A DNA stretch of 64,000 nucleotides, taken from the NCBI RefSeq assembly GCF_006149005.1, contig NZ_VBSL01000015.1, positions 1 to 64,000 on the forward strand. The letters are read 5' to 3'. This stretch comes from Larkinella sp. C7. Its GTDB lineage: Bacteria > Bacteroidota > Bacteroidia > Cytophagales > Spirosomataceae. Of the stretch, positions 1 through 9,077 are shown one piece after another (the stretch's first letter is position 1; each line of letters opens with the position of its first letter). The notes under the pieces were generated by a model. It did not search any database. It worked only from the letters and a program-made list of their open reading frames with translations, and was not told the DNA's origin. The translations under genes and the position numbers were made by a program.

Positions 1-1
1 C

Positions 2-1924
2 AGCACCGGGATTTACGTCCGCGGGGGCGGCCCCGACCAGAACCTGGTGATCATGGATGATGCCGTGGTGTATAACGCCAATCACCTGTTCGGCTTTTTC
101 TCGGTTTTCAACGGCGACGCGCTCAAGAGTGTGGAGCTGATCAAAGGCGGTTTTCCGGCGCGCTACGGCGGGCGGCTGTCGTCGGTGATTGAGATGAACA
201 TGAAAGAGGGCAACAAGGAAAAACTCCACGGCGAAGGCGGAATTGGCCTGATTGCGTCGCGGCTGACGCTGGAAGGCCCGCTGACCAAAAAGAAATCGGG
301 GGCGGGGTCGTCGTCGTTTCTGGTGTCGGCCCGCCGGACGTACCTGGATTTTGTGGCCCGGCCCCTCATCAAGCAACAATCCAATGGGGAGACGATAGCG
401 GGTTATTACTTCTATGATCTGAATGCCAAAGCCAATTACGATTTCGGGCCGAAAAACAAGCTGTATCTGAGCGGTTATTTCGGCCAGGACCGGTTTTACG
501 TCAACGACAAAAAAGAAGGCACTAACATTGGACTGAACTGGGGGAATGCCACGGCTACCTTGCGGTGGAATCATCTTATTTCCGAGAAAGCCTTCTCCAA
601 TACCTCGCTCATTTTCAGCAATTACAAATTTCAGATTTCATCTGATGAGTTGAATTTTCAGGATCAGGAGGCCTTTTCGCTACGCTACAGTTCGGGTATT
701 CGGGATTTCTCGATCAAGCACGACGTCGATTTTTATCCGTCCCCCCAGCACTCCTTGCGGTTCGGTGTTCAGAGTACGTTTCACCGGTTTACGCCCAGCG
801 CCGTGGTGTTGAAAAATACGGACATCAACCAGTTTAAGCAGGAAGTTGACGCCATTGATGTCCTGGAGTCGGGACTGTACGCGGAAGATAGCTGGCGACC
901 AAACAGCCGCTGGCGAATCAACGGGGGACTGCGGCTGAGCCATTTCGTGCAGAAGCAGGTGAATTATTTCCGGCCCGAACCGCGCGTTTCGGCGGCTTAT
1001 ATCCTCAAGCCCAGTTTGTCGGTCAAGGCGTCGTATGCGCTGATGAACCAGTATGTGCATTTGCTGTCCAATACCGGAATCGGTTTGCCGACCGACTTGT
1101 GGGTGCCAACCACCGATCGGATCAAACCGCAGCAGTCCGAACAAATCGCGGTTGGGATTGCCAAAGATTTTGCGGATCAAGGCGCCACCCGGGGGCTCAC
1201 CCTGACCGTCGAAGGTTATTACAAAACGATGAACAACATCATCAACTACCGCGAAGGAGCCAGCTTTTTATTACTCAATGACCCCACCTCGGCCGAAAAA
1301 GTGCGGTGGGAAGATAACGTAACCCGTGGAAAAGGATGGTCGTACGGAGCGGAAGTGTTGTTACAGAAGAAGGTCGGCCGGTTTTCAGGCTGGGTGGGCT
1401 ATACCCTGTCGTGGACGCAGTGGCAGTTTGCCGAATTGAACTTTGGCCAGAAATTCTTCCCCCGTTACGACCGTCGGCACGATGCGTCCGTCGTTGGAAT
1501 TTATGAAATCAGCCCCCGCATTACGCTATCCGGAACCTGGGTATACGGCACCGGCCAGGCCCTGACCGTGCCCACCAGCGAATACCAGGCCGCTACGCAC
1601 CAACCCCTGTATGATTCCTACTACAGCAATAATACCCCTTATTTGAACTTATGGAATCAGGTTGAAGCATACGGTACCCAGAAGAACAGTTTCCGGGCCG
1701 AACCGTATCACCGCATGGATTTGAGTGTTCAGTTTCACAAAAAGAAAAAGTACCACGAACGCACCTGGGAATTCAGCGTGTATAACCTCTACAATCGCCG
1801 AAACCCGTTCTTTTACGGGCTCGATACCAAGGATCAGGGACAAGGGAAGCCCAGCAAAACCGTCTTGTACCGGTATTCCGTTTTCCCCGTTGTGCCATCG
1901 ATCAGTTACAATTTCAAGTTCTGA
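2..1924 (+). CDS. TonB-dependent receptor, 5' end outside window
   Basis: This is the C-terminal 640 or so residues of an outer-membrane TonB-dependent receptor; the open frame runs to the left edge, so signal peptide, carboxypeptidase-regulatory-like domain and most of the plug lie outside. The first visible residues read STGIYVRGGGPDQNLVIMDD, the end of the plug motif, followed by GGFPARYGGRLSSVIE and then a long beta-barrel ending in an aromatic-rich strand (final residue Phe), as expected of barrels inserted by BamA. The sequence is closely matched by the complete receptor starting at 2980, so the two are tandem duplicates. A DUF4249 lipoprotein gene begins 7 bases after the stop, suggesting co-transcription. 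The ligand cannot be read from the sequence. Confidence 0.93.
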   Translation, partial: STGIYVRGGGPDQNLVIMDDAVVYNANHLFGFFSVFNGDALKSVELIKGGFPARYGGRLSSVIEMNMKEGNKEKLHGEGGIGLIASRLTLEGPLTKKKSGAGSSSFLVSARRTYLDFVARPLIKQQSNGETIAGYYFYDLNAKANYDFGPKNKLYLSGYFGQDRFYVNDKKEGTNIGLNWGNATATLRWNHLISEKAFSNTSLIFSNYKFQISSDELNFQDQEAFSLRYSSGIRDFSIKHDVDFYPSPQHSLRFGVQSTFHRFTPSAVVLKNTDINQFKQEVDAIDVLESGLYAEDSWRPNSRWRINGGLRLSHFVQKQVNYFRPEPRVSAAYILKPSLSVKASYALMNQYVHLLSNTGIGLPTDLWVPTTDRIKPQQSEQIAVGIAKDFADQGATRGLTLTVEGYYKTMNNIINYREGASFLLLNDPTSAEKVRWEDNVTRGKGWSYGAEVLLQKKVGRFSGWVGYTLSWTQWQFAELNFGQKFFPRYDRRHDASVVGIYEISPRITLSGTWVYGTGQALTVPTSEYQAATHQPLYDSYYSNNTPYLNLWNQVEAYGTQKNSFRAEPYHRMDLSVQFHKKKKYHERTWEFSVYNLYNRRNPFFYGLDTKDQGQGKPSKTVLYRYSVFPVVPSISYNFKF

Positions 1925-1931
1925 AAACCGT

Positions 1932-2861
1932 ATGAAAAACTGTATCGCTGTTTTGTGTTGCCTGAGCGGCCTGATGGCCTGCGAAAGTCTGAAGCAGGAA
2001 GTGGACCCGGCCCTGATCAATGCCGAAGCCGAGAAGATCGTCGTAGCCTGCTTCATTGCTCCGCAGGATACGGTATTGACGGCGGAGGTTTCTCTGTCGA
2101 AACCGGTTCTGGGCGAAAATAGCGGTTACGACAAGCGGGTGAGCAACGCCACCATTACCCTTTCGGATGGCGTTCGCTCGATTGTCTTCGAACGCCGTGA
2201 CGGTAAATACCAGGGCCAATATTATTACGGGGCCGATCCGAAGAAGGTCCCCATTGTCGCTGGTCAACGGTATACATTGACGGTTCAAATCCCCGACGGC
2301 AGGAAAGTTGAAGCGGTTTGCACCGTTCCGAAGGCGGTTGCTCCCCGAGAAGTGGTACTGGATTCGATCCCAACTTTTGAGAATGGCTTTTCCGGTAAAG
2401 ACTATTTTGTGCGCGTAAACTGGCAGGACCCGGCGGGTGAAGAAAATTTTTACCGGGTTGCCGGCACACTCAACTATTTACCGATCCGGCCTGACTATCC
2501 CAATGCCCCCGAACCCCAGTGGCAGTCTACGTTGATCGATTACCGTCGGAACAGCGAAACCCGCGACCTGACGGACGACCGGCAACGCGATGGCGAAATC
2601 CTGAGTTCAGCACGCGGTTTTTTAGGGATTTTCGGAGGCCGTCAACAAATCCTGTTCCAGTATTCCCAACGCGCCCACTGTACCATCGATCTGCTCCACG
2701 TCGATGCCAATTATTATCAGTATCAGGAGGCCGTTCTACGCCAGAGCCAAACCGGTGGCAATCCCTTTGCCGAACCGGTTCTGATTCCCACCAACATCCA
2801 GGGCGGTCTGGGCTGCTTCGGAGCCTATAACCGCTCGACGATTACAAAAATCCTGAAATAA
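1932..2861 (+). CDS. DUF4249 lipoprotein
   Basis: Predicted 309-residue lipoprotein of the DUF4249 family, which in Bacteroidota commonly sits directly after a TonB-dependent receptor. The ATG at 1932 is chosen because it gives a short signal peptide with lipobox LMAC (Cys17); the longer open frame upstream overlaps the receptor and lacks an export signal. The body looks beta-rich, and the C-terminus carries NIQGGLGCFGAYNRST, nearly identical to the paralogue at 5471. It is most likely a surface or periplasmic partner of the preceding receptor. Its biochemical role is unknown. Confidence 0.85.
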   Translation: MKNCIAVLCCLSGLMACESLKQEVDPALINAEAEKIVVACFIAPQDTVLTAEVSLSKPVLGENSGYDKRVSNATITLSDGVRSIVFERRDGKYQGQYYYGADPKKVPIVAGQRYTLTVQIPDGRKVEAVCTVPKAVAPREVVLDSIPTFENGFSGKDYFVRVNWQDPAGEENFYRVAGTLNYLPIRPDYPNAPEPQWQSTLIDYRRNSETRDLTDDRQRDGEILSSARGFLGIFGGRQQILFQYSQRAHCTIDLLHVDANYYQYQEAVLRQSQTGGNPFAEPVLIPTNIQGGLGCFGAYNRSTITKILK

Positions 2862-2877
2862 TCACGGCTACGCATCC

Positions 2878-2893
2878 AAAACCGGGCGGTTTT
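2878..2893 (+). terminator. Short hairpin after DUF4249 gene
   Basis: Six-base stem AAAACC/GGTTTT with a GGGC loop, 17 bases after the stop of the first DUF4249 gene. The stem itself ends in four T. It could terminate the first receptor-lipoprotein unit before the duplicate begins, but it is short and lacks a separate U-tract. Confidence 0.35.
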
Positions 2894-2979
2894 CGTACAC
2901 AGCAATGCGAGGTAAGGTCATCGACATTGTCCGATAAATCGTATCTTGGATAACCGATTCATCATCAACGCGCTGCCGG

Positions 2980-5460
2980 ATGAAACGCCTGCTGATCGTG
3001 CTGTGCCTGCTTGTTTCCGGCTTCAGCAGTCCGGGACAGGATCGGCATACCGTCAGCGGGACGGTTTTTGAAGAAAGCCGGGAAAATCCGCTGGCTGGTG
3101 TCAACGTTTACACGCCCGACAAAACCACCGGCACAACAACTGATCTGAACGGTTTTTTCACCCTGACCCTTCCGGGTAACGACAGTCTGACACTGGTTTT
3201 TTCTTTCGTAGGTTATCAAACGGTAACCAAAACTGTCTCGCTCCGAACTCCGCAGTCGCTCGTGGTTTTCCTGCCGGTCGGGCAAACGCTTCGGGAATTG
3301 ACAGTTCTTTCAGCAGCGAGTCAGCCCATCATCAGCCGCATTCCGCAAATGAGCCAGCTCAGCATTTCGGGCGGGCAAATCGAAAAAATACCGGCTTTGC
3401 TCGGCGAAAAAGACGTTTTGCGGGTTTTACAACTCCTGCCGGGCGTGCAGAAAGGCTCCGAAGGCACGACCGGCATTTACGTACGGGGGGGCGGCCCCGA
3501 CCAGAATCTGATTCTCCTCGACGATGCGGTGCTCTACAATTCCGGCCATTTGCTGGGCTTTTTTTCGGCCTTCAACGGCAGCGTCGTCCGGAACGTCGAA
3601 CTGACCAAAGGCGGTTTTCCGGCGCGGTATGGCGGGCGGCTGTCGTCGGTCATCGAAGTGACGACGAAAGAAGGTAACAAGGAAAAACGGGTTGGGGAAG
3701 CGAGTCTGGGGCTGGTGGCTTCGCGCCTGCTGCTGGAAGGGCCGCTCGGCAAAAAACAGTCGGCGAAGCACCCGGCTACCTTTCTGGTGGCGGGTCGCCG
3801 GACTTACATCGATCTCGTCACGCGCCCGTTTGCCGCATCCTCCCAATCGGAGTCGCCCCGGAACAGCACCTATTTTTACGATCTGAATGCCCGGTTGAAC
3901 TACCGATTGAACGGCAATGACCAGCTGTTCCTGAGCGGTTATTGGGGCCGGGATGCGTTTTTCAACCGCCAGCAGTCTGGTAATAGCCCGTTGCAGGGAA
4001 GCCTTACCTGGCGCAATGCAACGGCAACGCTCCGCTGGACTCACGCGGTTTCCGAACGTTGGTTGGCCAATCTCTCGCTCGTTTACAATCAATACCGCCT
4101 GGCAGTTGCCAATGAAAGCGGCAGGCGCGATACGTCGGTCCTTCGGTATTCACTCCGCTACCGCTCCGGGATTCGGGATTTATCCCTGAAATATGCCGTC
4201 GACTATTTCCCGGAAAACCACCACTTTCGGGTCGGAATCCAAAGCACACAACACCGGTTTACTCCCGGAGCCGTGGTGACAACGGGCGATGTCGACCCGG
4301 CCTCGTCCCGGCTTTTCATCGACGTGCTGGAATCGGGGCTGTATGCCGAAGATACCTGGAAACCGGCTTCCCGCTGGAATTTGAATGCCGGTTTTCGACT
4401 CAGCCATTTCCTGTTGCTCCGAACGGGTTCGGTTGGTGGAAAGTCGGTCGAGCAGCCCGAAATTCCCGGGCCGCGCACCGGAGGTCGGCCGGTTCAGTAT
4501 TTTCGGCCTGAACCCCGGCTGTCGATGGCTTACCAGATCGATAGTACGACCTCGCTGAAATTGTCGTACGCGCTGATGACGCAGTATACGCACCTGTTGT
4601 CGAACAATGGCGCCGGTTTGCCCGCCGACCTCTGGATTCCGACCACCGACCGGATTCGTCCGCAACAGGCCCAACAGCTCGCGGTCGGTTTAGCGAAAGA
4701 CTTTATTCACCCCGAAAAAACCACCCGCAACCTGACGCTGACGCTCGAAGGCTATTACAAACGCCTGAAAAACAGCATCAGCTACGCCGAAGGCGCGAGT
4801 TTTCTGACCACCGAACCCGCGCAAACCACCGAAGCCAAACCCTGGGAAAGCAACATTACGGCCGGCCGGGGCTGGGCCTACGGGAGCGAAGTGCTTTTGC
4901 AGAAAAAAAACGGGCGGTTTTCCGGCTGGGCGGGCTACACGCTTTCCTGGACGTGGTGGCAGTTTCCGGCCCTGAATGGGGGCGTGAAATTTCATCCGCG
5001 CTACGACCGGCGTCACGATGCCTCGTTGGTGGGTCTCTACGAACTCAAACCCGGCATTACGCTATCCGGTACCTGGGTTTACGGAACCGGACAGGCACTG
5101 ACGTTGCCCATTTCCCGGTTTTCCGGCTATGAAAACCGCCCCGCTTCTGCGGTGAACTCCGGCAATCCGCAACAGCAGTTGTTCGGAACGGCACCCAACG
5201 TCAAGGAATACGGCCCGCGAAACGGGTTTCGGGCGGAGGCTTATCACCGGCTGGATGTCGGTTGCCGGTTTTACAAACAGCGAAAACACTTTGCCCGAAC
5301 CTGGGAAGTCGGGGTCTACAACCTGTATAACCGCCGGAATCCCTTTTACTATTCGCTGGAAGGCAAAGACCAGGGGGCGGGCAAACATTCCAAAAGCGTG
5401 CTGTACAAATATTCGCTATTCCCGGCGGTGCCGTCGGTCAGTTATACGGTTTCATTTTGA
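2980..5460 (+). CDS. TonB-dependent receptor with carboxypeptidase-like N-domain
   Basis: Complete 826-residue outer-membrane receptor. A signal peptide covers residues 1-19. A carboxypeptidase-regulatory-like beta-sandwich follows at about 23-110 (HTVSGTVFEE, then FVGYQT). The plug lies at about 125-230, with IYVRGGGPDQN and GGFPARYGGRLSSVIE, and a 22-strand-type barrel fills the rest. It lacks the SusC hallmarks (no STN domain, no SusD partner). A DUF4249 lipoprotein starts 10 bases downstream. It duplicates the receptor at the left edge of the window, including the plug motif and the C-terminal NLYNRRNPF stretch; it carries an extra loop around residues 485-505. Probable role is energy-dependent import of an unidentified ligand. 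Confidence 0.93.
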   Translation: MKRLLIVLCLLVSGFSSPGQDRHTVSGTVFEESRENPLAGVNVYTPDKTTGTTTDLNGFFTLTLPGNDSLTLVFSFVGYQTVTKTVSLRTPQSLVVFLPVGQTLRELTVLSAASQPIISRIPQMSQLSISGGQIEKIPALLGEKDVLRVLQLLPGVQKGSEGTTGIYVRGGGPDQNLILLDDAVLYNSGHLLGFFSAFNGSVVRNVELTKGGFPARYGGRLSSVIEVTTKEGNKEKRVGEASLGLVASRLLLEGPLGKKQSAKHPATFLVAGRRTYIDLVTRPFAASSQSESPRNSTYFYDLNARLNYRLNGNDQLFLSGYWGRDAFFNRQQSGNSPLQGSLTWRNATATLRWTHAVSERWLANLSLVYNQYRLAVANESGRRDTSVLRYSLRYRSGIRDLSLKYAVDYFPENHHFRVGIQSTQHRFTPGAVVTTGDVDPASSRLFIDVLESGLYAEDTWKPASRWNLNAGFRLSHFLLLRTGSVGGKSVEQPEIPGPRTGGRPVQYFRPEPRLSMAYQIDSTTSLKLSYALMTQYTHLLSNNGAGLPADLWIPTTDRIRPQQAQQLAVGLAKDFIHPEKTTRNLTLTLEGYYKRLKNSISYAEGASFLTTEPAQTTEAKPWESNITAGRGWAYGSEVLLQKKNGRFSGWAGYTLSWTWWQFPALNGGVKFHPRYDRRHDASLVGLYELKPGITLSGTWVYGTGQALTLPISRFSGYENRPASAVNSGNPQQQLFGTAPNVKEYGPRNGFRAEAYHRLDVGCRFYKQRKHFARTWEVGVYNLYNRRNPFYYSLEGKDQGAGKHSKSVLYKYSLFPAVPSVSYTVSF

Positions 5461-5470
5461 AGACAAGGGT

Positions 5471-6367
5471 ATGAAAAAGTTTGGATGGCTTCTTGGTATT
5501 TTGGGGTTGGTTTCCTGCCAGAATCTGCGGCAGGAAGTGCAACCGCAGCAACTGGCAGACCAACCGGTCAAACTGCTGGTGGCCTGTTTTATATCCCCCC
5601 AGGACACCGTACTGGCGGCCAAAGTGGCCCGTTCCCGCCCGATTCTGGACGATGAAACGGTGACCAATCTGGAGATTGCCAACGCAACCGTGACGCTGCA
5701 AACCGGCTCCCGCAGCATTGTCCTGACCTATCACCCCCGGCTCCGTTATTACCGGGCTTCCCCGAACCAGTTCCCGATTCGGGTCGGAGAGACTTATCAG
5801 TTAAGCATACAAACGCCGGATGGACAATCGGTGGAAGCCAGCACCACGGTACCCGAAGCGGTTTCGTTGCAGCAGGTCCGGCTGGATTCGGAAGTGGTTC
5901 TGGAAAACGATCAGGTGCGAAAACGGTTTTTCGCGCGGTATGCCTGGTCCGACCGTCCCGGCCAAACCGGTTATTACCAAACGGAAGGAATCGTCACTTA
6001 CCACTGTTTCGGCTGTTCGCCCGAAAAGACGATCCGCGAACCGGTTCGGTTTGTTGGGCAACAGGGGTTGTATACCGATCGGGAAAGCAAGGGCGGGCGG
6101 ATGGTTTCTGATCCCGGCTACATCGGCGCTTCGATTCCGTCCAACCAGCCTTTTTTTCCGACGCTGTTCAGCAAACCGTTTGTGTTGACAGCCGATTTGC
6201 GTCATCTGAATGCCGATTATTACCGGTATCACCAAGCTCTGCTACGGCAACAAGAGGTGGAAAGCAATCCATTTGCCGAACCCGTACCGATCCCGACCAA
6301 CATCCGGGGCGGTTTAGGTTGCTTCGGCGCTTACAGCCGCTCGACACAGACGGTTATACTGCAATAA
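5471..6367 (+). CDS. DUF4249 lipoprotein (second copy)
   Basis: 298-residue lipoprotein, paralogue of the gene at 1932. The ATG at 5471 gives signal peptide and lipobox LVSC (Cys16); an upstream extension of the open frame overlaps the receptor and was rejected. Shared blocks with the first copy include VACFI.PQDTVL near residue 40 and NIRGGLGCFGAYSRST at the C-terminus. The spacing of 10 bases to the receptor stop indicates a two-gene unit. As in the first copy, function is inferred only from position next to the receptor. Confidence 0.85.
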   Translation: MKKFGWLLGILGLVSCQNLRQEVQPQQLADQPVKLLVACFISPQDTVLAAKVARSRPILDDETVTNLEIANATVTLQTGSRSIVLTYHPRLRYYRASPNQFPIRVGETYQLSIQTPDGQSVEASTTVPEAVSLQQVRLDSEVVLENDQVRKRFFARYAWSDRPGQTGYYQTEGIVTYHCFGCSPEKTIREPVRFVGQQGLYTDRESKGGRMVSDPGYIGASIPSNQPFFPTLFSKPFVLTADLRHLNADYYRYHQALLRQQEVESNPFAEPVPIPTNIRGGLGCFGAYSRSTQTVILQ

Positions 6368-6397
6368 AAAAGACCTGCAAGAATTACTTACAGGTCT
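6366..6397 (-). terminator. Hairpin terminator between convergent genes
   Basis: An 11-base arm (6371-6381) and its near-complement (6387-6397, one mismatch) form a stem with a five-base loop. On the minus strand the stem is followed by six T (A run at 6365-6370), so it ends the DAHP synthase transcript. It may also stop the converging DUF4249 transcript. Confidence 0.8.
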
Positions 6398-6423
6398 GAT
6401 TTATCAGGTAAAGCGTGTGGTAT

Positions 6424-7527
6424 TTACGCGCTTTGCTCGTTGCTGTTCATCACTTCCGTCTGCTTCCGGATCGACTCCATGTGGATGATCTTGAAGATTT
6501 CTTCCACCAGTTCCGGATACAGGCCCATTTTCTGGCCCTGCTTTGCGCGCGTTTCGTGTACTTCTTTCCAACGATCGGGCTGGAAGACGGTTACGTTGTT
6601 TTCGCGCTTGTATTCGGCCAGTTTCTCGACGAGGGCCATGCGGGCGGCCAGCATCTCGACCAGTTGCCGGTCCACGTTATCGATTTTGCTCCGGATTTGC
6701 TCCATGGCACCCTGGAATTCGATGTTTTGCGAATCCACTTTGCGGATGTGCAGGTGCTCCAGCATTTGGCCGAAAGCCGCCGGCGTCAGTTGTTGAGCCG
6801 CGTCGCTCCAGGCATTGTCCGGATCGATGTGCGACTCGACGATCAGACCGTCGTAGTTCAGATCCATCTGCATTTGTGCCAGTTCCTGCAAATACGCGCG
6901 CTTGCCGGCCATGTGGCTCGGATCGCCGATGATGGGCAGGTTCGGGAACATCGATTTCAGTTCGATCGCAATTTGCCACAGCGGAATGTTGCGGTATTTC
7001 GAAGCCTCACCGGTAGAGAAACCTCGGTGAATTGCGCCCAGTTTGGTGATACCCGCTCCGGCAATCCGTTCGAAGGCCCCAATCCAGAGGGCGAGATCCG
7101 GGTTAATTGGATTTTTTACCAATACCGGTACGTCGACACCACGCAGTGCATCCGCAATTTCCTGTACATTAAAAGGGTTTACCGTCGTGCGGGCACCGAC
7201 CCACAGGATGTCGACACCGTATTTCAACGCCAGTTCGATGTGCTCGGGGGTGGCGACTTCCACCGCAAACGGCAACCCGGTTTCGGCTTTGGCGCGCTGA
7301 ATCCACGGCAAAGCCGCTTCTCCCATGCCTTCAAAGCTGCCAGGGCGTGTGCGGGGCTTCCATACACCGGCACGAATGACATGAACCGCACCCAATTGAG
7401 CCAACTGGCGGGCGGTTTCAACTAATTGCTCTTCGGTTTCGGCGCTGCACGGCCCCGATATAATGAGCGGTTTTCCGTTCGTCTCTATCCAGCTATTCAG
7501 CGGCAGGACTTCTAAACTTGGCTTCAT
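6424..7527 (-). CDS. Bifunctional DAHP synthase / chorismate mutase
   Basis: 367-residue fused shikimate-pathway enzyme. The N-terminal domain is a KdsA/AroG-type DAHP synthase, condensing phosphoenolpyruvate and erythrose 4-phosphate (SGPCSAE, KPRTRPGSFEG, GIHRGFST and IGDPSHMAGKR are visible). The C-terminal ~80 residues form an AroQ-type chorismate mutase helix bundle (RSKIDNVDRQLVEMLAARMA, then ETRAKQGQ). This order, synthase first, is typical of Bacteroidota. The ATG at 7527 is preferred over a TTG four codons upstream. The gene stands alone with its own terminator; no other aro genes are nearby. Feedback control through the mutase domain is known for the family but cannot be read here. 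Confidence 0.95.
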   Translation of the reverse strand: MKPSLEVLPLNSWIETNGKPLIISGPCSAETEEQLVETARQLAQLGAVHVIRAGVWKPRTRPGSFEGMGEAALPWIQRAKAETGLPFAVEVATPEHIELALKYGVDILWVGARTTVNPFNVQEIADALRGVDVPVLVKNPINPDLALWIGAFERIAGAGITKLGAIHRGFSTGEASKYRNIPLWQIAIELKSMFPNLPIIGDPSHMAGKRAYLQELAQMQMDLNYDGLIVESHIDPDNAWSDAAQQLTPAAFGQMLEHLHIRKVDSQNIEFQGAMEQIRSKIDNVDRQLVEMLAARMALVEKLAEYKRENNVTVFQPDRWKEVHETRAKQGQKMGLYPELVEEIFKIIHMESIRKQTEVMNSNEQSA

Positions 7528-7746
7528 ACTCGTACTCAATCGTTTAATACTCCTATTACTCTACCGGGAACTTTTTATTAAAAAATTTTAGTATATTAGC
7601 TGTAGATACAGGCGTTTTCAGTTAACTTTACATCCCTTTTGCGCTGACAACAAAACGAGGTCAAAACAAGTTTATAGGTCAGTGTTAGGAATACCGAAAA
7701 CAAGTTTTAACTTTCGGATCACAAGTTGGTGCATCAGACAGTGATT

Positions 7747-8979
7747 ATGTCAAACCGAAGTTCTTCTTCTATGCCAACGATTGTTCAGCGGGCCACAACC
7801 ACCAAGTCCGTCTCGTTTGAAGACACATCGATTGCCTTCTCTTCCCAGTCTAACGGGAAACTTCGTAAAACGTATTGGTTATTTGCGTTGATGAATCAAG
7901 GTTGGCTGGTAAATTTAGGCACTTTTTTTATCAAACTGGCATTCAAACTTCAACTTCCCGTAAAAAAACTCATTAAGAGTACGATTTTCGAGCAGTTCTG
8001 TGGGGGCGAAACCATCCGCGATTGTGAAAAAACCATCCAAAAACTGCACAGCGGGCGCGTCGGCACTATTTTGGATTATTCCGTTGAAGGGGAAGACAAT
8101 GAAGCGTCTTTCGACGAAACGGTTCTGGAAATTCTGCGAACCATCGAGCGCGCCAGTGAATCGAACGACATTCCGTTTTGCGTTTTCAAAGTTACCGGAA
8201 TCGGTTCTACCGACCTGCTGGAAAAAGCCCAGTCCGGAACGGAATTGAGTGATGAAGAACAGGATGCCTACGAACGAATTCGGCAACGGGTCGATATCCT
8301 CTGCAAAAGAGCCAGCGAGCGCAGCGTCCGGATTTTTATCGACGCCGAAGAAAGCTGGATTCAGGATACCATCGACAAGCTGGCCTACGAAATGATGGAC
8401 CGGTATAACCACCAGCAATGTATTGTCTACAATACGTACCAGTTGTATCGCTCCGACAGTTTCGATAACCTGAAAAAAAGCACGCAAATGGCCCGTTCCA
8501 AAGGCTACTTTCTGGGTGCTAAACTCGTACGGGGTGCCTACATTGAGAAAGAACGCATTCAGGCCCACGAAGGAGAATACCTCGACCCAATCCACCACAC
8601 AAAAGCCGAAACCGACCGCGATTTCAACCAGTCCGTCGAGTTTTGCCTCGATAACCGTGATACCGTGTCGATTTGTCTTGGGACCCACAACGAATACAGT
8701 TGCCATTATTGCATCAACCGGATGCAGGAACTCCGGATTGCACCCAACGATACGCACATCTGGTTTGCCCAGTTGCTGGGCATGAGCGACAATATTTCAT
8801 ACAATCTGGCATATGCCGGCTACAACGTGGCCAAATACGTTCCCTACGGCCCCGTTGAAGCCGTAATGCCTTACTTATTCCGCCGGGCCGCCGAAAACAA
8901 GTCGATTGCCGGACAAAGCAGCCGTGAGTATCTCCTCGTGAAGAATGAGTTGAAACGTCGGAAAAGCTGTCAAAAATAA
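7747..8979 (+). CDS. Proline dehydrogenase
   Basis: About 410-residue FAD-dependent proline dehydrogenase, the first step of proline catabolism (proline to pyrroline-5-carboxylate). Family blocks are clear: GAKLVRGAYIEKERI near two thirds of the length, CLGTHNEYS, and the C-terminal QLLGMSDNISYNLAYAGYN followed by KYVPYGPVEAVMPYLFRRAAEN. It is the stand-alone monofunctional form; no P5C dehydrogenase gene adjoins it. Start is uncertain: ATG at 7747 is given, ATG at 7771 is equally plausible, and a TTG at 7726 was judged less likely. Confidence 0.93.
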   Translation: MSNRSSSSMPTIVQRATTTKSVSFEDTSIAFSSQSNGKLRKTYWLFALMNQGWLVNLGTFFIKLAFKLQLPVKKLIKSTIFEQFCGGETIRDCEKTIQKLHSGRVGTILDYSVEGEDNEASFDETVLEILRTIERASESNDIPFCVFKVTGIGSTDLLEKAQSGTELSDEEQDAYERIRQRVDILCKRASERSVRIFIDAEESWIQDTIDKLAYEMMDRYNHQQCIVYNTYQLYRSDSFDNLKKSTQMARSKGYFLGAKLVRGAYIEKERIQAHEGEYLDPIHHTKAETDRDFNQSVEFCLDNRDTVSICLGTHNEYSCHYCINRMQELRIAPNDTHIWFAQLLGMSDNISYNLAYAGYNVAKYVPYGPVEAVMPYLFRRAAENKSIAGQSSREYLLVKNELKRRKSCQK

Positions 8980-9019
8980 GTAGATAGACCGATTTTAGGA
9001 GCTTTACACTCCAAAACCG

Positions 9020-9065
9020 TCACCCGGCTGGCCGCTGACCAAGTCTGACCAACCGGGTGATTTTT
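9020..9065 (+). terminator. Terminator after proline dehydrogenase
   Basis: Eight-base arms TCACCCGG (9020-9027) and CCGGGTGA (9053-9060), extended by partly paired inner bases, followed by five T. Placed 40 bases after the proline dehydrogenase stop and just before lspA. Confidence 0.75.
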
Positions 9066-9077
9066 ATGTTATAAGTC

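Noticed and set aside
680-1180. Long open frame on the opposite strand of the first receptor, with similar frames opposite most large genes
   Set aside because: GC-rich codon structure of the real gene creates open antisense frames; their translations are basic, low-complexity and lack any family features.
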